Shown one piece after another: positions 1 to 5,387 of a stretch of 14,842 bases of DNA (its first letter is position 1; each line of letters starts with the position of its first letter). Position numbers and translations under genes: made by a program. Origin of the DNA: CBDVAK01 sp965371945 (lineage in GTDB: Bacteria > Pseudomonadota > Gammaproteobacteria > Competibacterales > JAHEDQ01); assembly GCA_965371945.1 (NCBI GenBank), contig CBDVAK010000057.1, forward strand, positions 1-14,842, given 5' to 3'. Below the pieces are notes generated by a model. It was not told the DNA's origin, did no database searches, and was given only the letters and a program-made list of their open reading frames with translations.

Positions 1-1
1 C

Positions 2-373
2 AGCAGGGATGCCGAACTGGGTTTCAAGGTGGTGCACTGCGACGAGTTTCAAAGTAGCGGAGTCGAGGCGGTGGTGGCGCGAATCCGCGACCGGGTCGGC
101 GACCATCCGCTGTATCTGTCCATAGACATCGACGTGCTCGACCCGGCCCATGCCCCGGGTACCGGCACCCCCGAAATCGCCGGCATGAGTTCACGCGAAA
201 TGGTCAACGTGCTGCGTGGGCTCGCCGATCTGCGTCTGATCGGCGCCGACGTGGTGGAGGTGGCGCCCGCCTACGACCATGCCGAGATCACCGCATTGGC
301 GGCTGCCACCATCACCTACGAGCTGATCAATCTGTTCGCCCGTGCCGGAGTGCGAAAGGCACCAGGCCCTTGA
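2..373 (+). CDS. speB: Agmatinase / ureohydrolase family protein, 3' part
   Basis: This is the C-terminal part of a ureohydrolase, most likely agmatinase, which splits agmatine into putrescine and urea using a two-manganese centre in the cytoplasm. The reading frame is already open at the left edge, so the N-terminus lies outside the window. The visible part has the family signature SIDIDVLDPAHAPGTGTPE, whose two Asp residues in SIDID are metal ligands. Near the C-terminus it has ADVVEVAPAYDHAEITALAA, the usual agmatinase ending before the last helix. The TGA at 371-373 is 7 bp from the stop codon of the convergent gamma-glutamyltransferase gene. The family is clear. Agmatinase rather than guanidinobutyrase or a related ureohydrolase is the most likely reading but is not proven by this fragment. 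Confidence 0.9.
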   Translation, partial: SRDAELGFKVVHCDEFQSSGVEAVVARIRDRVGDHPLYLSIDIDVLDPAHAPGTGTPEIAGMSSREMVNVLRGLADLRLIGADVVEVAPAYDHAEITALAAATITYELINLFARAGVRKAPGP

Positions 374-380
374 ACAGCAG

Positions 381-1988
381 CTAGAAACCCTGGGCCTGAC
401 CGTCCTTGCGGTGATCCGAGGCGGCGCAGTAACCAGGGCCCTGACGGCGGATCAATTGAGCGCCGCCGAACAAATGACCCGGCTCGCCGATTTCGATGCG
501 GTGTCCGCGCTCGCGCAACTGCTCGACCACGCCGGGATCCATGCCCGGCTCCAGCTCCAGGGTGGACAGGTCCTCGCTGATCTGCCAGCGCGGTGCATCG
601 GAGGCCGCCTGTGGGTTCTGGCCGTGTAGATACATACGCACCATCATCTGCAGATGGCCCTGCGGCTGCATGTGCGCACCCATCACGCCAAAGCTCATGT
701 CGGCATCGCCGTTGCGGGTCACAAACGCCGGAATGATGGTGTGATAGGGCCGCTTGGAGCCCGCCACCTGGTTCGGGTGACCCGGCTCGAGGCTGAAACC
801 GTAACCCCGGTTTTGCAGGCTGATGCCGGTGCCCGGAACCACCACGCCGGAGCCAAACCCCAAATAGTTCGACTGGATCAGGGACACCATGGTGCCACCT
901 TCGTCGGCAGTGGTGAGATAGACCGTGCCACGCTCCAGCGCATGCCCTGCGGACAATGGCCGCGCCCGCCGCGGATCGATCTCCGCGGCGCGCTCGGTCA
1001 GATAACCGGGATCGAGCATCGCGCCGATATCCAGGGTCATGCTGTCGGGGTCCGCTACCTGGCTGCGCGCTGCCAGGAAACCGACCTTCATGGCTTCGAC
1101 CTGCAGATGGATACTGTCCGCGGTATCCGGCCCGCTCGCGGCCAGATCCAGATGCGCGGCAATTCCCAGGGCGATCAATGCCGCCACGCCCTGGCCGTTG
1201 GGCGGGATCTCGTGCAAGTCCACACCGTGAAAGGATTGCGAGATCGGCGTCACCCAATCGGCTCGGTGAGCGGCAAGATCGTCAGCCGTCATCACCCCCC
1301 CGTGGCTGTGGGCGTGATCGGCAATGCGTTGTGCCAGATGGCCGCGGTAGAAAGCTGTGCCCCCACTTTCGGCAATGACTCGCAGAGTACGGGCCTGGTC
1401 TTCGCAACGGAACAACTCCCCGGTTTGCGGCGCGCGCCCCTGCGGCAGGAAAGCCTCCGCGAACCCGGGGCCATCATGCAACTCGGTAGCGGCCACCGCC
1501 CAACTCACGGCGGTGACCGGCGACACCAGAAAACCCTCACCGGCATGACGAACCGCGGGCTCGAACAGCTTCTCAAACGGTAGCCTGCCGAAACGGACGG
1601 AAAGTTCTTTCCAGCCCGCCACCGCACCCGGCACGGTGACGGAGTCCCAGCCGCGCAGCGGCATGGTATCGCGACCCGCGAAACGCTCGGGAGTCCATGC
1701 CGCCGGCGAACGCCCGGAACTGTTGAGCCCGTGTAGCTGCCCATCATCCCAGACCAGCGCGAACAGATCGCTGCCAATGCCGTTGCTGGTCGGTTCGACC
1801 ACGGTCAGGGTGATAGCCGCGGCCAGTGCGGCGTCCACGGCGTTGCCACCTCGCCTCATCATCTCAATACCGGCACTGCTGGCAAGCGGTTGCGAGGTGG
1901 CCACCGCATTGCGTGCATAGACGGGCATGCGGCTGGATGGATAGGGAAAGTCTTCGGGATAGGCCACGCGTTCGCGCTCCGATTTCAC
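381..1988 (-). CDS. ggt: Gamma-glutamyltransferase family protein (cytoplasmic, YwrD-like)
   Basis: A 535-residue Ntn-hydrolase of the gamma-glutamyltransferase family. These are made as one chain and cut autocatalytically into large and small subunits. They transfer or hydrolyse gamma-glutamyl groups of glutathione-like substrates. The N-terminal part shows RNAVATSQPLASSAGIEMM and RRGGNAVDAALA (about 26-56). The likely nucleophile and new N-terminus of the small subunit is Thr355 in RGTVYLTTAD. After it come NYLGFGSGVVVPGTGI (374-389) and the HMQPQGHLQ segment (439-447). No signal peptide is visible, unlike the periplasmic E. coli enzyme, so it resembles the cytoplasmic YwrD-type branch. The start shown is GTG at 1988 without a clear Shine-Dalgarno. 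An ATG at residue 21 falls after the conserved FPYPSSR lead-in and is less likely. The true substrate cannot be told from sequence. Confidence 0.92.
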   Translation of the reverse strand: MKSERERVAYPEDFPYPSSRMPVYARNAVATSQPLASSAGIEMMRRGGNAVDAALAAAITLTVVEPTSNGIGSDLFALVWDDGQLHGLNSSGRSPAAWTPERFAGRDTMPLRGWDSVTVPGAVAGWKELSVRFGRLPFEKLFEPAVRHAGEGFLVSPVTAVSWAVAATELHDGPGFAEAFLPQGRAPQTGELFRCEDQARTLRVIAESGGTAFYRGHLAQRIADHAHSHGGVMTADDLAAHRADWVTPISQSFHGVDLHEIPPNGQGVAALIALGIAAHLDLAASGPDTADSIHLQVEAMKVGFLAARSQVADPDSMTLDIGAMLDPGYLTERAAEIDPRRARPLSAGHALERGTVYLTTADEGGTMVSLIQSNYLGFGSGVVVPGTGISLQNRGYGFSLEPGHPNQVAGSKRPYHTIIPAFVTRNGDADMSFGVMGAHMQPQGHLQMMVRMYLHGQNPQAASDAPRWQISEDLSTLELEPGMDPGVVEQLRERGHRIEIGEPGHLFGGAQLIRRQGPGYCAASDHRKDGQAQGF

Positions 1989-2005
1989 TACTGTTACTGA
2001 GCGCT

Positions 2006-2026
2006 GATTGTATACCTGCCGTATAC
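2006..2026 (-). promoter_or_regulatory. Candidate promoter/operator of the gamma-glutamyltransferase gene
   Basis: Two GTATAC palindromes lie at 2010-2015 and 2021-2026, exactly 11 bp (one helical turn) apart. Read on the minus strand, the proximal one is followed by AAT, giving TACAAT at 2007-2012, a five-of-six match to a -10 box about 19 bp before the GTG start. No good -35 box sits 16-18 bp upstream, which would suit a factor-dependent promoter with the twin GTATAC as its site. This is inference from position and symmetry only. The 115 bp between the start codon and the transposon hold no gene. Confidence 0.35.
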
Positions 2027-2098
2027 AGGTTGCGGGGAAAGTAATGCACCACCCGCACCCACGTCACGGCGGCCAACGCTTCGGGTCATAGATAAACT

Positions 2099-2103
2099 AC
2101 CAT
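2099..2103. repeat. Left 5-bp target site duplication (ACCAT)
   Basis: ACCAT directly abuts the outer GGGG of the left terminal inverted repeat. The same five bases, in the same orientation, abut the outer end of the right repeat at 4310-4314. A 5-bp duplication is the hallmark of Tn3-family transposition. Confidence 0.9.
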
Positions 2104-2141
2104 GGGGTTGTTGACCCAAACCGCCGAAGATATGCACTAAG
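2104..2141 (+). repeat. Left 38-bp terminal inverted repeat (Tn3 type)
   Basis: It begins GGGGTTGTTGACCC and ends ATATGCACTAAG. Compared with the reverse complement of 4272-4309 it agrees at 30 of 38 positions, including the unbroken core AACCGCCGAA. The stop codon of the tnpA remnant (TAG, 2139-2137) lies inside this repeat, as is usual where tnpA runs into the transposon end. Confidence 0.9.
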
Positions 2142-2950
2142 GATTTTGCGCTGCGTAGAGCCTGAACACCTCCTCTGAGGAGATGCGTTTGCGCAGCTCC
2201 GCGAGGTTGATCGGCGTGAAATCCGCATTGAACTCGTAGCGCCCGTAGAAGTTGATGTGCTGCCAGGCGACACGCGCGTGAGAACCTCGACGGAGGCCAG
2301 CTCGCCGCGGGCCTCTAACTCGGAGAGGATCAGGGCGTTGCAATAGACTACCGCGTTGCCGACGAGCCTGGAACACTCGTTCCAGATCTCCTGTTCGTGC
2401 TGGGAGTGTACCCAGTAGCGCCCGCCACGGGCATAGGCGATGGAGGGCGGCGCAGCTGATGGTAGGACTCGCCACGGTTGAGCGCCCGCTGCACGTTGCG
2501 CCGCAGCACCGGAGAATCGATGTAGTCGAGCAAGTACAGGCTGCGGATGAGGTTGTCGAACTCCCACAGCGCTCTTTTCGTGCGGTTCTTGCGCCGGTAG
2601 GCGCTCAGCTTTCCCACGATCACGCTCTGGGTCGTGGTCTTGAGCGCCAGTGAGAGCAGGATACGCTCGATATTCGACCACTCTGAGACGATCAGCCCTT
2701 CGCGGATGCGCCGGACCGGTTTGAGCGGACAGTCCTTGTAGTGGCGCGGGTGGTGGAACCCATACAGGGCGGACTCCACCTTGCTCCGGATGTCGTTGGC
2801 CTCCTTGAGCGTCTCCAGGCGGATGAAGTTGGCGGCCGTGGTCGAGAGCTCCTGATAGGTCAGGTTGGAGATGCCCGCCATGCGCCCCAGCCCGATGTTG
2901 GTCGCATAGGCCATCAGAGTGGCGATGATCGCGGGCTTGGAGGGGAGAGC
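2137..2950 (-). pseudogene. tnpA: Tn3-family transposase TnpA, C-terminal remnant with deletion and frameshifts
   Basis: The C-terminal half of a Tn3-type DDE transposase, read on the minus strand through three frames. The first stretch gives KPAIIATLMAYATNIGLGRM, then LTYQELSTTAANFIRLETLKEAND. It jumps, apparently by an in-frame deletion, to SEWSNIERILLSLALKTTTQ and ALNRGESYHQLRR. A frameshift near 2450 leads to RYWVHSQHEQEIWNECSRLV and NAVVYCNALILSELEARG. A second near 2270 leads to VAWQHINFYGRYEF and the end EEVFRLYAAQNP. Family knowledge places two of the catalytic aspartates in or near the missing WGDGT...SSDG region, so the product cannot be active. The 5' end stops abruptly near 2950. 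The matching start of the gene lies beyond the toxin-antitoxin pair at about 3940-4116. Confidence 0.88.
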
Positions 2951-2987
2951 CGGGCACAGAATCGAACCGACGAATCATATACAAGAG

Positions 2988-3008
2988 AAGGGGGCATAAC
3001 GCCCCCTT
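2988..3008 (+). terminator. Hairpin with T-run at the edge of the tnpA remnant
   Basis: An 8-bp stem AAGGGGGC / GCCCCCTT closes a 5-nt loop ATAAC and runs into TTTT on the plus strand, which is the form of an intrinsic terminator. No plus-strand gene now ends here, because the neighbouring remnant is on the minus strand. It may shield the downstream toxin-antitoxin promoter from read-through, or be a leftover of the locus from which that operon came. The stretch 2950-3079 holds no gene. Confidence 0.6.
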
Positions 3009-3079
3009 TTGCTTTGCCAGTTGTGACATGATCGGAAACCAGACTGAGATCGGCTGGCCGACGTCCTCCGACCTTAACA

Positions 3080-3107
3080 TTGACAACTCCAATCTGTTAT
3101 ATATAAT
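3080..3107 (+). promoter_or_regulatory. Consensus sigma-70 promoter of the toxin-antitoxin operon
   Basis: TTGACA at 3080-3085 and TATAAT at 3102-3107 are both perfect boxes with a 16-bp spacer, about 40 bp before the antitoxin start. A perfect 10-bp palindrome TTATATATAA (3097-3106) overlaps the -10 box. That is a natural place for the antitoxin to bind and repress its own operon, although binding is inferred. A second TATAAT-like box lies at 3129-3134 without a matching -35. Confidence 0.75.
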
Positions 3108-3144
3108 TAAAGCATAGATTTAACTTAGTATAATCCAAGGTCAT

Positions 3145-3519
3145 ATGACAATGACACGTACAGTCAAAAATATAGGATTCACCATTCCTCCTGCCATGGC
3201 GGAAGAGTTTGAGCGGCTTGCCAAGGAGGAGCGCCGCACGAAAAGCGAGATGTTTCGTGAGATGTTTCGTCTGTACCGCACGTACCGAAAGCAACGTACT
3301 GAAGAAGAGGCGAAGCGGTTCCAGCAGCTGATAGACCAGGCGATTGGAGAGGCGGAAACCGAGAAGAAAACAAAGCCGAAAGCACCGGAAGACTTAGCGA
3401 AAGAAACTACACGATTGCAAGTTTCACTCGAAGCGCGAGCAAAAAGGCTCGGGATTACAAAAGAAGATATGGATACAATGGTGTATGAGGGACGTGGGAA
3501 AGAAAATAGAGGTGTATAG
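3145..3519 (+). CDS. Ribbon-helix-helix (CopG-like) antitoxin of the PIN toxin
   Basis: A 124-residue protein whose N-terminus fits a ribbon-helix-helix DNA-binding fold. The strand KNIGFTIPPA (8-17) is followed by helices around AEEFERLAKEER (19-30) and TKSEMFREMFRLYRTY (32-47). The rest is highly charged and probably helical (about 50-115), a likely toxin-binding tail that makes it longer than minimal RHH antitoxins. It overlaps the start of the PIN toxin by 35 bp, the standard antitoxin-first arrangement. Its role would be to neutralise the toxin and to repress the shared promoter upstream. Start choice: ATG 3145 lies only 4 nt after AAGG (3137-3140), while ATG 3151 (residue 3) lies 10 nt after it, so the protein may begin two residues later. 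The antitoxin role rests on the toxin next door. Confidence 0.82.
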   Translation: MTMTRTVKNIGFTIPPAMAEEFERLAKEERRTKSEMFREMFRLYRTYRKQRTEEEAKRFQQLIDQAIGEAETEKKTKPKAPEDLAKETTRLQVSLEARAKRLGITKEDMDTMVYEGRGKENRGV

Positions 3520-3922
3520 AGTTGTCATTGACACCAATGTCTATATTTCCATGTTTGTCTTTCCAGACCGGCCACTGCGGCGGCTCCTAGATGCTGCGCA
3601 AGAGAGGGTCTACCAGCTTGTGGTCTCACCGGCGATTGTCAGTGAGTTTGCACGAATACTCCGCGATCGCTTCCGGGTTCCCGAGGATGAAGTCATCGAC
3701 CACATCAAACATGCTGTCCATGTTGCCGAGGTAGTCGTTCCTCAAGAAGTCCCACCGGTCATCCTCGAGGATCCTGCCGATGACGCGATTGTGGCGTGCG
3801 CCCTATCCGGCGGCGTCGACCTCATTGTATCCGGAGACAAAGATCTCCTCCGACTCAAAGAGTACCGCGGCATTCCTATCATTCGAGCAGTGGACTTCCT
3901 CCGCATGCTCGACGGTATGTGA
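3485..3922 (+). CDS. PIN-domain toxin, putative ribonuclease (COG1569 type)
   Basis: A 145-residue PIN-domain protein. Family members are Mg-dependent RNases, and those paired with small DNA-binding antitoxins act as growth-inhibiting toxins. The acidic active-site set is complete: Asp16 in VIDTN, Glu54 in IVSEF, Asp99/Asp100 in DPADDAIVACAL, and Asp118/Asp120 in SGDKDLL. The fold order and the ending RGIPIIRAVDFL match the 'putative toxin component, PIN family' group. It begins inside the antitoxin gene (35-bp overlap), so translation is probably coupled. The start at ATG 3485 has no clear ribosome site. A GTG at 3512, shortly before VVIDTN, would give the more usual short N-terminus and is a real alternative. 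Nothing suggests inactivation, so this is the one apparently intact operon in the mobile element. The RNA target cannot be predicted. Confidence 0.88.
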   Translation: MRDVGKKIEVYRVVIDTNVYISMFVFPDRPLRRLLDAAQERVYQLVVSPAIVSEFARILRDRFRVPEDEVIDHIKHAVHVAEVVVPQEVPPVILEDPADDAIVACALSGGVDLIVSGDKDLLRLKEYRGIPIIRAVDFLRMLDGM

Positions 3923-3939
3923 ATAAGGCGAGGCGAACA

Positions 3940-4116
3940 CACTCGAAGGAGGGCTTCGCACTCCGGTGCCGTCAGCGTGAAGAACAGATCCCGGTCGCTC
4001 TGGGTGAACCGGGGAAAGCCCCACAGCAGCTCGTACTCTTCAGGCGAGAGGATCTGCAGGCGATCGCTCTGTGGGAGGGTCTCACCGTCAGGATCGTCGA
4101 GCGGAAACTCAGACAT
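3940..4116 (-). pseudogene. tnpA: Tn3-family transposase TnpA, N-terminal remnant
   Basis: From an ATG at 4116 the minus strand reads MSEFPLDDPDGETLPQSDRL, then LQILSPEEYELLWGFPRFTQ, SDRDLFFTLT and APECEALLR. This is the typical beginning of a Tn3-family transposase, the DUF4158 region with 'LSPEE...LWGFP...DLxxxFTLT'. The likeness ends near 3940, only some 18 bp from the stop codon of the PIN toxin. What follows in frame is just the antisense of that toxin. Together with the C-terminal remnant at 2137-2950 this shows that the middle of one tnpA, several hundred codons, is gone and a toxin-antitoxin operon of opposite orientation stands in its place. The family call comes from remembered sequence patterns, supported by the position next to the 38-bp repeat. 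Confidence 0.8.
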
Positions 4117-4187
4117 GTGTGTACCGGATAGATCGGAAAATCGTCCATCATACGCAACTTCCGAACCACGGCGTCCAATAGGCACCC

Positions 4188-4204
4188 TTACTGTACTACG
4201 GTAA
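4188..4204. promoter_or_regulatory. 17-bp near-perfect palindrome in the tnpA leader
   Basis: TTACTGTA-C-TACGGTAA is symmetric about 4196 with one mismatched pair. It lies in the 155-bp stretch between the right terminal repeat and the tnpA start (4117-4271), which holds no gene. It could be an operator for the old transposase gene or part of a resolution site. Neither can be told from sequence. Confidence 0.35.
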
Positions 4205-4271
4205 CATGCTGATCTCAAAACATATCCATGCCTACCTGAACGTCCGCGACCAACTTGAAGCGGCTGTCCAC

Positions 4272-4309
4272 GCTTGTGCATATATTCGGCGGTTCGGGCC
4301 AAAACCCCC
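4272..4309 (-). repeat. Right 38-bp terminal inverted repeat (Tn3 type)
   Basis: Read on the minus strand it starts GGGGGTTTTGGCCCG, shares the core AACCGCCGAA with the left repeat and continues TATATGCACAAG. It agrees with the left repeat at 30 of 38 positions. The inner end has lost the exact TAAG seen on the left. The outer end abuts the ACCAT duplication. Confidence 0.9.
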
Positions 4310-4314
4310 ACCAT
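4310..4314. repeat. Right 5-bp target site duplication (ACCAT)
   Basis: A direct copy of 2099-2103. Its last base is also the final base (A on the minus strand) of the stop codon of the JAMM metallopeptidase gene, so the insertion left that gene intact. Confidence 0.9.
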
Positions 4315-4760
4315 CAGCCAGAATCTGCGCCGCCGGGCTCCGACACCCGCACCTCTTCGACAAACCGGCGCTGGTCATCGAGCCGCCAGCTACGCATATC
4401 GGTGTCCATGGCTCGACTCACGGCCACGATCAGATAGGACCAACCCGCCCAGGCATGGCGCAGATCGGTGGCTGACGGGCAGGCATCGCGGTCGGGATGG
4501 CTGTGCCAGACCCCCACGATCTCGCGTCCGGACTGTCCTGCGTCGCGCTCGGCTTCGAGAAACACGGCGGGATCGAGATAGTATCGCCGGCGGGGACACC
4601 GGGTTTCCAGATTGCGCGCCGGCACCGCTTCGGATACGGTCACCACCGCACCGTCCCGGTTGCCGATCAAAAGACCGCAGGTCTCCAGCGGATATCCCTG
4701 ACGCACCCAGGCCACCACCTGGTTTGCAACGCTTGCGGGAAGGCAGAGAGTGGGCGCCAT
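4314..4760 (-). CDS. JAMM/MPN-domain (M67 family) metallopeptidase
   Basis: A 148-residue single-domain protein of the Mov34/MPN/PAD-1 type. The zinc-binding JAMM motif is complete: Glu26 in PLETCGLLIG, His86 and His88 in VWHSHPDRDACPSATD, Ser96 and Asp99. Such enzymes cut isopeptide or peptide bonds next to ubiquitin-like proteins. Bacterial members often process sulfur-carrier proteins, but no ThiS/MoaD-like or E1-like gene is seen here. It follows the HAD gene by 33 bp on the same strand and is probably the last gene of the hslVU-ubi block. The start is ATG 4760, with only a weak ribosome site. The stop codon directly abuts the Tn3-type element, whose insertion left the coding sequence whole. 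The substrate is unknown. Confidence 0.88.
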   Translation of the reverse strand: MAPTLCLPASVANQVVAWVRQGYPLETCGLLIGNRDGAVVTVSEAVPARNLETRCPRRRYYLDPAVFLEAERDAGQSGREIVGVWHSHPDRDACPSATDLRHAWAGWSYLIVAVSRAMDTDMRSWRLDDQRRFVEEVRVSEPGGADSG

Positions 4761-4793
4761 GCGGCCGCGATCGTGATCAGCGCGACGGCGGGT

Positions 4794-5387
4794 TCACATC
4801 CCGCCCGGCAACAACTCGGACAGATTCCGCACCATCAAATCGCTGTGTTGCGGCCAGTGGAAATCACCAGCTGTCGACACATGCACCGTGGCAACCCCGG
4901 CGGCGCGGCCGGCCTGCAGATCGTAGAGGAAATCCCCCACCATCACCGTTTCATCCGCTGCACCACCCCATGCCGCCAACAGTGCTTCGATCCCCTCGGG
5001 ACTGGGCTTGGGAGCCGCTTCGTCACGACCAATCACCGCCTCGCTGAGAAAAAAACCTGCCAGCCCGCTGGCCTCCAGTGTGGCCATGGCATTGCGGTGA
5101 CTGTTGCGGGTCACGATACCGAGCGACGCCCCCCGTTCCGACAACACCGACAACAATCTCGCGGCATATTCAGCCGCCACGGCGTCCTCCGCCAACCGCA
5201 GCTCGAGGCGATCCAGTTCACGTCGCAGCCAGGCGCGCTGTACGGCGGGCAATGCCGCGATCGACTCGAGGATGGGCTGGTCTGGCGGCAGACCCAGGCT
5301 TCTGGCCAGGGCGGGAAAGTCATGCACCGCCACAGTCAGGGTGCCATCCATGTCAAAGATCCAGTGACGGCGGTGCTGAATACTCAT
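4794..5387 (-). CDS. HAD-superfamily hydrolase (phosphatase, subfamily IA-like)
   Basis: A 197-residue haloacid dehalogenase-type phosphatase. Motif I is FDMDGTL with nucleophile Asp12 and Asp14. Motif II is Thr94 in IVTRN, motif III is Lys127 in APKPSP, and motif IV is VGDFLYD with Asp152 and Asp156. The helical cap between 20 and 80 suits subfamily IA, as in phosphoglycolate phosphatases, but the substrate cannot be assigned. The frame stays open further upstream to 5462. I chose ATG 5387 because it forms an ATGA overlap with the ubiB stop codon and gives the usual short lead before motif I. Translation is therefore probably coupled to ubiB. The upstream extension would only repeat ubiB coding sequence in another frame. 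Confidence 0.9.
   Translation of the reverse strand: MSIQHRRHWIFDMDGTLTVAVHDFPALARSLGLPPDQPILESIAALPAVQRAWLRRELDRLELRLAEDAVAAEYAARLLSVLSERGASLGIVTRNSHRNAMATLEASGLAGFFLSEAVIGRDEAAPKPSPEGIEALLAAWGGAADETVMVGDFLYDLQAGRAAGVATVHVSTAGDFHWPQHSDLMVRNLSELLPGGM

Larger units (their letters stand above)
2104..4309. mobile_element. Tn3-family derived non-autonomous element carrying a toxin-antitoxin operon
   Basis: A 2206-bp unit bounded by 38-bp terminal inverted repeats that match at 30 of 38 positions without gaps, and by a perfect 5-bp duplication ACCAT. Inside are the start of a Tn3-type transposase (about 3940-4116, minus), an RHH/PIN toxin-antitoxin operon (3145-3922, plus) and the end of the same transposase (2137 to about 2950, minus). 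No resolvase and no intact transposase are present, so movement would need a transposase supplied in trans. The left repeat starts GGGG and ends TAAG, as in the 38-bp ends of Tn3 itself. The matching flanks show that the unit moved as a whole to this site. It resembles Tn3-derived mini-elements, but with a stability module on board. The interior around the toxin-antitoxin genes is visibly more AT-rich than its surroundings. Confidence 0.9.

Noticed and set aside
654..1583. Long plus-strand open frame opposite the gamma-glutamyltransferase gene
   Set aside because: Antisense shadow in GC-rich DNA. The minus strand carries the full enzyme with all motifs. The same holds for plus-strand frames at 4497-5477, 9711-10754 and 13760-14599.
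2946..2975. A tRNA-like T-loop on the minus strand (GGTTCGATTC followed by CCCGGCT), as if a tRNA 3' end or attachment site lay at the tnpA break
   Set aside because: The T-stem does not pair beyond three bases, there is no CCA end or matching 5' half, and no integrase is near.
2104..4309. A resolvase gene or recognisable res site inside the element
   Set aside because: No serine or tyrosine recombinase motif is readable in any frame. Only one short palindrome is left at 4188-4204.
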